Positions 8,539-16,136 of a DNA stretch of 64,000 bases are shown piece by piece. Source of the stretch: Bacteroidia bacterium (GTDB taxonomy: Bacteria > Bacteroidota > Bacteroidia > B-17B0 > Aurantibacillaceae). The stretch spans positions 186,001 to 250,000 of the forward strand of contig JAEUTP010000027.1 of assembly GCA_016787705.1 (NCBI GenBank). The letters are read 5' to 3'. Positions within the stretch are counted from its first letter, which is position 1; each line of letters opens with the position of its first letter. The translations under genes and the position numbers were made by a program. A model generated the notes under the pieces. It was not told where the DNA came from. It saw only the letters and a program-made list of their open reading frames with translations, and ran no database searches.

Positions 8539-9272
8539 TTCCTGCTTTCTAAAACGAGTTTGGTTAACAAATTAAAAAGGGCAATTACACTTATAAAATA
8601 TAAAGCATCGCGGGTATCAATAACACCGCGACTCATGCTCACATAATGATCATTTAATCCCAAACCTTTAAAAAAGGCATCGTACTTGCCAAATAATCCG
8701 CTTTGCGCTATAAATTCGAAACCGATGTAACAGAAAAAACATAAAAGCAATGCAATAATAAAGGCAATTACCTGGTTCTCGGCAATGGCAGATGCAAAAA
8801 TACCGATAGACACAAAACCCGCCCCTAAAAATAAAAGTCCAATATAAGAACCCCACATGCCGCCGGTATCAATATTCCCCTTTGGTGCGCCTAAAACGTG
8901 AACACTGTAATAATAAATTAATGTTGGTAATAATGAAACCATTACCAAAGTAAAGCCCGCTAAATATTTTGCCAATACTAATTGCAGATCGGTTAACGGG
9001 CGCGTCAACAATAGTTCTATGGTTCCTGTTTTTTTCTCTTCAGAAAAAGAACGCATGGTAATAGCGGGAATTAAAAATAAATATACCCAGGGTGCAATAA
9101 AAAATAACGGATCGATGTTGGCAAAGCCGTTGTCTAAAATGTTAGAGCCGCCACTATCAGATGGAATTACCCACATAAAGATACCTACCAGCGAAATAAA
9201 AACACCAATAGCAATGTAGCCAATTAAGGAGCTTAAAAAACTACGTATCTCTTTTAAATAAAGCGTTAACAT
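8532..9272 (-). CDS. gldF: Gliding-motility ABC transporter permease GldF
   Basis: An integral membrane permease of the ABC-2 type, about 246 residues, with six predicted membrane segments. The opening LTLYLKEIRSFLSS, the MRSFSEEKKTGTIELLLTRP motif and the LAKYLAG segment are hallmarks of GldF and related NosY-like permeases. ATG 9272 was chosen because the extension to the upstream TTG (9281) adds only three residues. The gene runs into gldG with a 7-base overlap, so the two subunits are made together. In flavobacteria GldA-F-G are needed for gliding; in many non-gliding relatives the same genes persist, so motility cannot be concluded. Confidence 0.92.
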   Translation of the reverse strand: MLTLYLKEIRSFLSSLIGYIAIGVFISLVGIFMWVIPSDSGGSNILDNGFANIDPLFFIAPWVYLFLIPAITMRSFSEEKKTGTIELLLTRPLTDLQLVLAKYLAGFTLVMVSLLPTLIYYYSVHVLGAPKGNIDTGGMWGSYIGLLFLGAGFVSIGIFASAIAENQVIAFIIALLLCFFCYIGFEFIAQSGLFGKYDAFFKGLGLNDHYVSMSRGVIDTRDALYFISVIALFNLLTKLVLESRKW

Positions 9273-9301
9273 AAAGCGCAAAAATACATATAATAAATTC
9301 T

Positions 9302-10465
9302 TTATTCAACATCCTCCAGCGTATCACCAACAGGGGCGTTATCTAATATCTGATACACCCTGTATGTTTGATAGGCCGAACGGTTTAACTGGTTGCTTAA
9401 AATAATTACGGTTAATTTATCATTTAATCTGCGGTGAAACGATGAACGGTAACCATGCCACCAGCCATTGTGATACACTTCTTTTTTTAAAGAATCGTTT
9501 ACATCTTTTAACCGCCAGCCGTAACCGTAATTGCTTAATTTTTTTTCTTTACTGTAGGCTGTGTAAGCCAATGCCTGAGTCTCGGCCTTTATAATTTTGT
9601 TTTGATACATAGCCTCGCTGAATAAATACAAATCATAAGGTGTTGAATAAATACTTTTATCGCCCAAAACATAATCGCTGGCATCCAGATCAATAGGTTT
9701 CCATTTTGTATCGTAAGGCCTGGTAATGTTTTTTGCATTAAGGTCAATATCTTTTATGGTAGCGGTATTCTTCATTCCTAAGGGTTTAAATAATTCATCG
9801 CGAATAAATTCAGAATACGATTTCTTCGTAACTTTCTCTATCAACAATGCTAATAGCGCGTAATTGGTGTTGCAATAATTAAAACGTGTGTTTGGTTTTA
9901 AATAGGGTTTTGGATTTTTAGTGATGAAGTAGCTGTACATCTCCTCATTATTCATTTTATAATTTGGCTGAAATATCTCTGAATTCAATACATAAATATA
10001 ATTGGCCAAACCCGAACGGTGATTTAATAATTGCCCTACCGTTACGTTCTGATACGGAAAATCAGGAAAATAAAAAGCGAAAGGTTTGTTGAGGTCTATC
10101 ATTTCTCTTTCATGCAGCATTAACACCGCCGTTGCGGTAATTACTTTTGAAACAGAGGCTAGCTGAAACATAGATGAATCGGTTAACGCATCATTTGTAG
10201 TTTTATTCGAAAGCCCCAACGATCTTTGGTACAATACCTTTCCGGCCTTTGCCACCAACACACTGCCGTTAAAAGTACCTGTTTGGTTCATCTGTGTAAA
10301 CAAAGTATCGAGTCTGTAAGCAATAACTTTTTCTTCTTTGTTTAAATTTGAAAGTATCTCTTTCATACTTTCTTTTAAAACCGTTGCTCCTTTACCCGTT
10401 GTGGTTGAATTGCCACAGCTTAAAAACATTACCAGCAGTATTACTAATGTTGAGACCCTGTTCAT
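9302..10465 (-). CDS. Serine hydrolase lipoprotein (beta-lactamase/PBP4* family)
   Basis: A 387-residue lipoprotein with lipobox LSCG (Cys17). The class C beta-lactamase/esterase fold is shown by the SxxK motif S104-VS-K107, the Y197-C-N199 motif, and HNG near residue 335 in place of the KTG triad. The AGKVLYQRSLGLSN segment and the LLNHRSGL motif are typical of this family. Members are D-alanyl-peptidases, esterases or amide hydrolases acting in the periplasm or on the surface; the substrate here is unknown. Its ATG overlaps the mtgA stop (TAATG), suggesting coupled expression and perhaps a role in cell-wall metabolism. Confidence 0.88.
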   Translation of the reverse strand: MNRVSTLVILLVMFLSCGNSTTTGKGATVLKESMKEILSNLNKEEKVIAYRLDTLFTQMNQTGTFNGSVLVAKAGKVLYQRSLGLSNKTTNDALTDSSMFQLASVSKVITATAVLMLHEREMIDLNKPFAFYFPDFPYQNVTVGQLLNHRSGLANYIYVLNSEIFQPNYKMNNEEMYSYFITKNPKPYLKPNTRFNYCNTNYALLALLIEKVTKKSYSEFIRDELFKPLGMKNTATIKDIDLNAKNITRPYDTKWKPIDLDASDYVLGDKSIYSTPYDLYLFSEAMYQNKIIKAETQALAYTAYSKEKKLSNYGYGWRLKDVNDSLKKEVYHNGWWHGYRSSFHRRLNDKLTVIILSNQLNRSAYQTYRVYQILDNAPVGDTLEDVE

Positions 10466-11280
10466 TATTTTTTTGTTTTAGAAGATTTTTTAATTGGTTT
10501 TTTCTCCTCTTCATCCTCATCGTTGTACTTATCGTAATCTAATTTATTGCCCCAAAAACTCATTTGCTGTTTTATCCATGCCTTGCGTTTGCTAATGTAT
10601 GAGCTTGGTGGGTTGGCCACATATTTCCTGGGGTTTGGTAATATTGATGCAATGGCTGCGCATTCATCTTTATTTAATTTTATGGCCGGTTTTTTAAACC
10701 AATATTGGGCGGCGGCTTCTGCGCCATAAACACCATTACCCATTTCAATGCTGTTTAAATACACTTCCATTATGCGTTCTTTGCTCCAAAAGGTCTCTAT
10801 CAATAAAGTAAAATAGGCCTCAAAGGCTTTACGTATATAACTACGACCGGGCCATAAGAATACATTTTTTGCTGTTTGCTGTGAAATGGTGCTGCCGCCA
10901 CGGCCTTTTTTGCCATCTTCATTGGCTTTCATGGCTTTTTCAATAGCACCCCAATCAAAGCCGTAATGTTTTAAATAATTCTGGTCTTCGCTGCAAACTA
11001 CGGCCAATTGTAATTTTGGCGGTATTTCTTCCAGGCTCACCCAATCGTGTTTTAAGGTCATGCTTTTTCCCTCACTTTTCTGCTCCACGCAGCGTATTAG
11101 CATAAGCGGTGTTAAAGGTACGGGCACCCAACGGAAAATAATAGTGCTTACTACCGACAGGATTATAAAAAAAGCAAAAACTTTTAAAAAAATCTTAAAT
11201 ATTTTGGTTAACAAAATCAACATTAATCTTGCAAATCTATTCGTATTTTTAAACCTTAAACGCCTTAGTTTGTAAATCAA
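10465..11280 (-). CDS. mtgA: Monofunctional biosynthetic peptidoglycan transglycosylase
   Basis: A GT51 glycosyltransferase that polymerises lipid II into glycan strands at the periplasmic face. The 271-residue length and single N-terminal membrane segment (residues ~25-50) fit MtgA rather than a two-domain PBP1. Conserved motifs: VCSEDQNYLKHYGFDW (catalytic Glu98), KGRGGSTISQQTAKN, ERIMEVYLNSIEMGNGVYGAE. The C-terminal tail is highly charged (DEDEEEKKPIKKSSKTKK). Translation starts close to the divergent thioredoxin-like gene (24 bases apart), so both promoters must lie in or overlap the flanking coding ends. Coupled downstream to the serine-hydrolase lipoprotein gene. Confidence 0.95.
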   Translation of the reverse strand: MIYKLRRLRFKNTNRFARLMLILLTKIFKIFLKVFAFFIILSVVSTIIFRWVPVPLTPLMLIRCVEQKSEGKSMTLKHDWVSLEEIPPKLQLAVVCSEDQNYLKHYGFDWGAIEKAMKANEDGKKGRGGSTISQQTAKNVFLWPGRSYIRKAFEAYFTLLIETFWSKERIMEVYLNSIEMGNGVYGAEAAAQYWFKKPAIKLNKDECAAIASILPNPRKYVANPPSSYISKRKAWIKQQMSFWGNKLDYDKYNDEDEEEKKPIKKSSKTKK

Positions 11281-11303
11281 TTAACCATCGATTCTTAATT
11301 ACT

Positions 11304-11795
11304 ATGAACAAAAAATGGATCAGTACTATTATAGCCCTTATTGGCATTTTTATAGCATTTTACTTTTACAATAAATACAATAACGCTCCTACTATTGATT
11401 TCAGCAAGCTTAAGTTGTATAACCTTAACGAAGAACGTGTTGATTTTGGATCTTTTAAAGGCAAAAAACTGGTAGTTTCTTTCAGCGCGTCGTGGTGCCC
11501 AAATTGTTTGGACGAAATGCGCGAGATGAACGACGTTAAGGATACCAGGCTAAGCGATGTGGAAGTGGTGATCATAAGCGATGAACCTATTGAAAAAATT
11601 ATGACATGGAAAGAAAGAACAGATTATCCCTTCATCTTTTTAAAATTAGAACAGGGCTTTAACGATGTGGGTATTTTTTCAATCCCAACATCTTACATAC
11701 TAAATACAAAACTGGAAGTGAAAAAAGAAGAGGTGGGTTATATTGACTGGAAAGACGAATCAACCGCAGAACATTTAACAAAAATAATGGAGTAG
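11304..11795 (+). CDS. Membrane-anchored thioredoxin-like protein (TlpA/ResA type)
   Basis: A 163-residue protein with an N-terminal anchor (residues ~5-22) and a thioredoxin fold facing the periplasm. The redox motif is WCPNC (Cys65, Cys68) within SFSASWCPNCLDEM, and the cis-Pro loop is FSIPTSYIL. The family reduces or isomerises disulfides in exported proteins or acts in cytochrome maturation; the partner here is unknown. It precedes uvrA by six bases and probably shares its transcript, although no functional link is obvious. Confidence 0.85.
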   Translation: MNKKWISTIIALIGIFIAFYFYNKYNNAPTIDFSKLKLYNLNEERVDFGSFKGKKLVVSFSASWCPNCLDEMREMNDVKDTRLSDVEVVIISDEPIEKIMTWKERTDYPFIFLKLEQGFNDVGIFSIPTSYILNTKLEVKKEEVGYIDWKDESTAEHLTKIME

Positions 11796-11801
11796 AAGGA
11801 T

Positions 11802-14630
11802 ATGAGCACTAAAGAGAAAGACGTTACCAAATTAAGTTCAAAAGATTTTATTGTTATAAAAGGCGCAAGACAACACAATTTAAAAAATGTGGATGTTGCT
11901 TTGCCAAGAAATAAAATGATAGTTATTACCGGCCTTTCAGGTTCAGGCAAATCATCATTGGCATTTGATACTTTGTATGCCGAAGGCCAGCGCCGCTATG
12001 TGGAAAGTCTTTCGGCTTACGCGCGCCAGTTTTTAGGACGTTTAGAAAAACCGCAGGTAGATTATATTAAAGGTATTTCGCCGGCAATAGCTATTGAACA
12101 AAAAGTTATTTCACGTAACCCGCGCAGTACGGTTGGCACTATTACGGAGGTGTACGATTATTTTAAATTATTGTTCTCGCGCGTTGGTAAAACGTTTTCA
12201 CCAATCAGTGGCAAACAGGTTAAGCGCGAAACAGTGACGGATGTTGTTAACTTTATTGCTGACCTAAAAGAGGGCTCAAAAATATTAGTGCTTTCTAAAG
12301 TGACTGAAACCAAAGAGCGCTCGTTTCAAAAACAACTTGATCTTTTATCGCAGCAGGGTTTTTCGCGCGCGGTGGTAAACGGAAAGGTTCAAAAAATAAA
12401 TGAAATTGATTACAAGTCTGTAAAGAAAACAGCGGAAATTTTTTTATTGATCGACCGTTTGGTATCTAACCCAACAGACGAAGATTTTTTAAGTCGCGCG
12501 GCAGACAGCGTGCAGACAGCCTTTTACGAAGGCAATGGCGAATGTTTGTTGTGGGTAGAAAAAGGAGAGGGCGAATACAGCAAACATACATTCAGCAATT
12601 TATTTGAGCTCGACGGTATGAGCTTTGAAGAACCGAACGTCAACTTCTTCACCTTCAATAATCCTATTGGTGCCTGCAAGACCTGCGAAGGTTTTGGAAG
12701 TATAATAGGCATTGATCCTGACCTCGTGATTCCGAATAAAAGTTTATCGGTATTTCAAAATGCTATTGTGTGCTGGAATGGCGAGGTAATGAGCACTTAC
12801 AAAAAAGAACTATTAAAGCACGCGCATAAATTTAATTTCCCGGTACATAAACCCATTGCAGAATTGTCTAAAAAAGATTATCAATTGTTGTGGGAAGGCA
12901 ATGAGTATTTTGATGGCTTAAATGCCTTCTTTAAAATGCTTGAGCGTGAAACTTATAAAATTCAATACCGTGTTATGCTGGCACGTTACCGTGGTAAAAC
13001 GGTTTGTCCTGATTGCCAGGGAACACGTTTGCGTAAGGATGCCAATTATGTAAAAGTGGGCGGAAAAAATATTACAGAATTGGTTTTATCTCCTGTTGAT
13101 CAGTTAGCGCCTTTCTTTAAGAATTTAAAATTAGATGAACACGATACAAAAGTAGCCAAACGTTTACTCACAGAAATTACCAACCGTTTACAATATTTAA
13201 TGGATGTGGGCTTGGGTTATTTAACCCTCAACCGTGTTGCCAATACCTTAAGCGGTGGTGAAAGTCAACGTATTAATCTCGCCACGCAATTAGGCAGTAC
13301 CCTGGTTGGCAGCTTATATATTTTAGATGAGCCCAGCATTGGTTTGCACCCGCGCGATACTGAGCGTTTGATAAAAGTATTGCGCTCGTTGCAACAACAA
13401 GGTAACACCGTAATTATTGTTGAGCATGACGAAGAAATTATGCGCCAGGCCGATGAGTTGATAGATATTGGTCCCGAGGCCGGTACCAATGGTGGTAACC
13501 TGGTTTTTCAGGGTACGCATAAAGAATTATTAAAAAGTAAAGCCGGTTATACCACTAAATACTTAAATGATATTTTGCGTATTGAAGTTCCCAAACAAAG
13601 AAGAAAGTGGAAAGAATTTATTGAGATCAGAAATTTAAACGAGAACAATTTAAAAAATGTTTCGGTGAAGTTTCCTTTAGGCGTGTTAACTTGTGTAACA
13701 GGTGTGAGCGGTTCCGGCAAGTCCACAATCGTTAGAAGAGGATTGATACCTAACCTTCAAAAATATTTAGACGGTTATTTTGAAAGCGTTAATGCCGATC
13801 ACGTGATTGGCGGCAGCTTAAAACAAATTAAGCAACTGGAGTTTGTAGATCAGAATCCTATTGGTAAATCATCGCGCTCAAATCCGGTTACTTATGTAAA
13901 AGCATTTGATGAGGTAAGAAATTTATTTGCAGAGCAAGGTTTAGCTAAAGCAAGAAATTATAAGCCGGGTTTTTTTAGTTTTAACGTAGAAGGTGGCCGC
14001 TGTGAGGTGTGCCAGGGTGAGGGAAATATTACTGTGGAGATGCAGTTTATGGCCGACATACAATTGCAGTGCGAGAATTGCAAAGGCAAACGTTACAAGG
14101 CCGAAACGCTGGAAGTGTTATACCGTGGCAAATCCATCTCTGATGTGTTAGACATGACGGTGGATGATGCCGTTGCTTTTTTTGAAGGCGATAAAACAAA
14201 TAAAACCTGTGTACGCATTTTAGAAAAATTACAGGCCCTGCAAGCCGTTGGTTTGGGTTATGTAGCACTTGGCCAAAGCAGCAGCACCTTGAGTGGAGGA
14301 GAAGCGCAACGCATTAAGCTGGCCAGCTTTTTAATTGCCATTAACAATACATCACCTACTTTATTTGTGTTTGATGAGCCAACAACCGGTTTGCATTTTC
14401 ATGATGTTGCTAAGCTCTTAAAATCATTTGATGCTTTATTGGCAAAAGGACACTCCATAGTAGTGATTGAACATAACATTGACGTTATTAAATGTGCCGA
14501 CTGGATCATTGACGTTGGCCCCGAAGGCGGCGAAAATGGCGGCAGCATTGTATTTGAAGGCACACCCGAAGAACTGGCTAAAAATAAAAAGGGCTATACA
14601 GGGAAGTATGTGGCGGAGAAATTAAAATAA
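11802..14630 (+). CDS. uvrA: Excinuclease ABC subunit A
   Basis: The damage-recognition ATPase of nucleotide excision repair, which loads UvrB on damaged DNA. The 942 residues match the family. First ABC module: GLSGSGKSS at ~44-52 and LSGGESQR at ~484; second: GVSGSGKST at ~634 and LSGGEAQR at ~830, followed by VFDEPTTGLHFHD. Two zinc modules are visible: CKTCEGFG with CPDCQGTR, and CEVCQGEGN with CENCKGKR. The SLSAYARQFLGRLEKPQVD motif is also intact. Preceded closely by the thioredoxin-like gene. No sign of degradation. Confidence 0.97.
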   Translation: MSTKEKDVTKLSSKDFIVIKGARQHNLKNVDVALPRNKMIVITGLSGSGKSSLAFDTLYAEGQRRYVESLSAYARQFLGRLEKPQVDYIKGISPAIAIEQKVISRNPRSTVGTITEVYDYFKLLFSRVGKTFSPISGKQVKRETVTDVVNFIADLKEGSKILVLSKVTETKERSFQKQLDLLSQQGFSRAVVNGKVQKINEIDYKSVKKTAEIFLLIDRLVSNPTDEDFLSRAADSVQTAFYEGNGECLLWVEKGEGEYSKHTFSNLFELDGMSFEEPNVNFFTFNNPIGACKTCEGFGSIIGIDPDLVIPNKSLSVFQNAIVCWNGEVMSTYKKELLKHAHKFNFPVHKPIAELSKKDYQLLWEGNEYFDGLNAFFKMLERETYKIQYRVMLARYRGKTVCPDCQGTRLRKDANYVKVGGKNITELVLSPVDQLAPFFKNLKLDEHDTKVAKRLLTEITNRLQYLMDVGLGYLTLNRVANTLSGGESQRINLATQLGSTLVGSLYILDEPSIGLHPRDTERLIKVLRSLQQQGNTVIIVEHDEEIMRQADELIDIGPEAGTNGGNLVFQGTHKELLKSKAGYTTKYLNDILRIEVPKQRRKWKEFIEIRNLNENNLKNVSVKFPLGVLTCVTGVSGSGKSTIVRRGLIPNLQKYLDGYFESVNADHVIGGSLKQIKQLEFVDQNPIGKSSRSNPVTYVKAFDEVRNLFAEQGLAKARNYKPGFFSFNVEGGRCEVCQGEGNITVEMQFMADIQLQCENCKGKRYKAETLEVLYRGKSISDVLDMTVDDAVAFFEGDKTNKTCVRILEKLQALQAVGLGYVALGQSSSTLSGGEAQRIKLASFLIAINNTSPTLFVFDEPTTGLHFHDVAKLLKSFDALLAKGHSIVVIEHNIDVIKCADWIIDVGPEGGENGGSIVFEGTPEELAKNKKGYTGKYVAEKLK

Positions 14631-14916
14631 AAAAGACCATTTTTACGCTATTTTCATATTTTATGTATGTATTATGTATATAATATGTGTATAGTATGCG
14701 CGAACGGATATAACTTGTATGCTGGGCTAGTGGCGAAGTAAAGTAGAATGAATCACAAATTTGAGAGATATAGCGTAATTCAAATTACAGTAGATGAATT
14801 TATTGGATTCTGTGATAATCAGTTTTGTCTTATAAAAAGACATGATTAAAATAACTCCCAATCACTTGCGATTAGGCGTCATTTATACAACTATTTTGCG
14901 TAGAACTATTTCTACA
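14631..14916. other. Intergenic region, 286 bp
   Basis: Between the convergent uvrA and the Lys/Glu-rich gene. Contains a TATGTA-type low-complexity stretch (14660-14700) and the segment GGGCTAGTGGCGAAGTA (14727-14743), whose core GCTAGTGGC recurs inverted at 15825-15833. No gene, tRNA or clear terminator was recognised. Confidence 0.5.
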
Positions 14917-15552
14917 TTATTCTTTTTCGGTTGTTTTTTCTTCAGGATCAAACTTTTCTATTTCATCACTTTCTCCTTCTTCCGTTTCTTTTGTCTCGGT
15001 ATTGGCGGCTGGGGTTTTTGAAGAAGCTTCTTCTTTTTCAGAACTTTTATTGTCTTTCTTTTCTTTGATCTTAAAGCCTTTTGGAGGTTCTGATGTTTCT
15101 TCTTTTGTCTCCGGTTTTTCTGTTGAGGTGGTAGAGGTATCTTTGTTTTCTTTGTCCCCGGTTTCCTTTACGGTGGTGTTTTGTTGTTTGGTTTTGGTAA
15201 CAGAATTTTCTTTTGGTTTTACTGCCTCCTGCTTACTGCTTTCAGCTTTTTCTTCACCTTCTTTTGTTTTCTCTTTGCCCTCTTCAGAGCCTTTTACGGT
15301 ATTTTGTTGATTGGTTTTGGTAACAGAATTTTCTTTTGCTTCTACTGCCTCCTGCTTAGTGCTTTCTGTTTTCTCATCATCTTCTTTTGTAATAATAGTG
15401 GTTAGCATTAAAGTGCCGTTATCCGCATCCATGTGTTGGTGAGTTCCGTTTACTTTCCATCCTGTTTTTAAATAAACGTTCAATTCTGTCTCGGCAGTTG
15501 CGCGGTGTGTTACATCATGGATATTATTCACCAATATTTTTATCTGTGTCAT
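14917..15552 (-). CDS. Lys/Glu/Thr-rich low-complexity protein with small N-terminal domain
   Basis: A 211-residue protein I cannot assign to a family. Residues 1-55 look folded (IKILVNNIHDVTHRATAETE, then LNVYLKTGWKVNGTHQH), faintly like DUF4177-type domains that carry an LN-x-GW pattern. Residues 56-211 are almost entirely K, E, T, S and N and are probably disordered. This region contains a 41-residue tandem duplication: KQEAVEAKENSVTKT is repeated as KQEAVKPKENSVTKT, with DNA copies offset by exactly 123 bp (15190 and 15313). No signal peptide or membrane segment, so it is probably cytosolic. The flanking DNA is rich in repeats. Confidence 0.6.
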   Translation of the reverse strand: MTQIKILVNNIHDVTHRATAETELNVYLKTGWKVNGTHQHMDADNGTLMLTTIITKEDDEKTESTKQEAVEAKENSVTKTNQQNTVKGSEEGKEKTKEGEEKAESSKQEAVKPKENSVTKTKQQNTTVKETGDKENKDTSTTSTEKPETKEETSEPPKGFKIKEKKDNKSSEKEEASSKTPAANTETKETEEGESDEIEKFDPEEKTTEKE

Positions 15553-15574
15553 AGTATAGTATTTAATTATACTA
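15552..15574. promoter_or_regulatory. Inverted repeat at the start of the Lys/Glu-rich gene
   Basis: TAGTATA (15552-15558) and TATACTA (15568-15574) form a 7-bp inverted repeat with a 9-base spacer directly at the start codon. It could be an operator or a 5'-UTR hairpin; the AT content makes chance plausible. Confidence 0.25.
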
Positions 15575-15622
15575 AGCTAATTGTGTGCCTGAGGAATAGT
15601 CTTAAAGAAATCCCATTCTATT

Positions 15623-15676
15623 TTCCTCCTCCGTCGCTTCGCGCCACCTCCTCCAAAGGAGGATACTGTGTTTGCT
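15623..15676. repeat. Dispersed repeat, copy A (TCCTCCAAAGG...TACTGTGTTTGCT)
   Basis: About 54 bp closely similar to 24180-24231, sharing CTTCG, GCCAC, TCCTCCAAAGG and the identical end ATACTGTGTTTGCT. The surrounding gap (15553-16136) contains no gene and several other inverted repeats. Confidence 0.75.
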
Positions 15677-15747
15677 GCCGCGTAAGTACACAAAGCGTGA
15701 CGGCCTCAAAGAAATTCCGAAAGATTTGTGTTTTAATTTTCGTAACA

Positions 15748-15803
15748 GATTTTAAATGCATAAATAAATGATTCTATTTGAGCGGCAACGTGCATTTAAA
15801 ATC
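15748..15803. repeat. 13-bp perfect inverted repeat
   Basis: GATTTTAAATGCA (15748-15760) and its exact reverse complement (15791-15803) flank a 30-base spacer. No run of T follows on the plus strand, so it is not a typical terminator. It lies in the repeat-rich gap upstream of the first PP2C gene. Confidence 0.6.
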
Positions 15804-15808
15804 CTATG

Positions 15809-15868
15809 AGCCCACGCTGTTTGAGCCACTAGCAAAGTATATCTCAGATGTGGCGAGTTCGTGGGCGA
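15809..15868. repeat. Long imperfect hairpin element
   Basis: The segment is bounded by GCCCACG and CGTGGGC, with inner GAGCCAC and GTGGCGAG pairing imperfectly. It contains GCCACTAGC, the inverse of the GCTAGTGGC core at 14727-14743 on the other side of the Lys/Glu-rich gene. Confidence 0.45.
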
Positions 15869-15923
15869 CTGATAAAATTAAAACTACAAATCAGGGAATT
15901 TGTTTGTAGCCTTGATTTTTACT

Positions 15924-15947
15924 CAACTTTTTATCAAGAAAAAGTTG
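15924..15947. repeat. Short hairpin CAACTTTTT-ATCAAG-AAAAAGTTG
   Basis: A perfect 9-bp inverted repeat around a 6-base loop. This exact kind of hairpin is familiar as a dispersed intergenic sequence in Bacteroidota; no second copy occurs in this window. Confidence 0.5.
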
Positions 15948-15966
15948 AAGGAAAGAGTTTGTTTGA

Positions 15967-16001
15967 GATTGCTTCGTCTTTACCTACTCGCAAAGACGAA
16001 C
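15967..16001. repeat. GATTGCTTCGTC hairpin element
   Basis: TTCGTCTTT (15973-15981) and AAAGACGAA (15992-16000) form a perfect 9-bp inverted repeat with a CTACTCG-type loop. The pattern ATTGCTTCGTC-loop-CTCGCAAAGACGA is of the type found as a dispersed element in many bacterial genomes. Confidence 0.5.
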
Positions 16002-16136
16002 TTGACCTTTAAACACTTTGGATGACATAAACAAAAGCTCCTACTAATCAAGCCGTGATATAAAAAACAAATAAATTATTTTTATCTTAGTTCAGCTTTT
16101 TACCCGCTTCAATAAACAAATTTTAAAAACATTGTT

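Noticed and set aside
15002..15405. Open frames on the plus strand opposite the Lys/Glu-rich gene
   Set aside because: Their Phe/Ser/Leu-rich products are what the complement of a Lys/Glu-rich repeat gives; no start context or family supports them.
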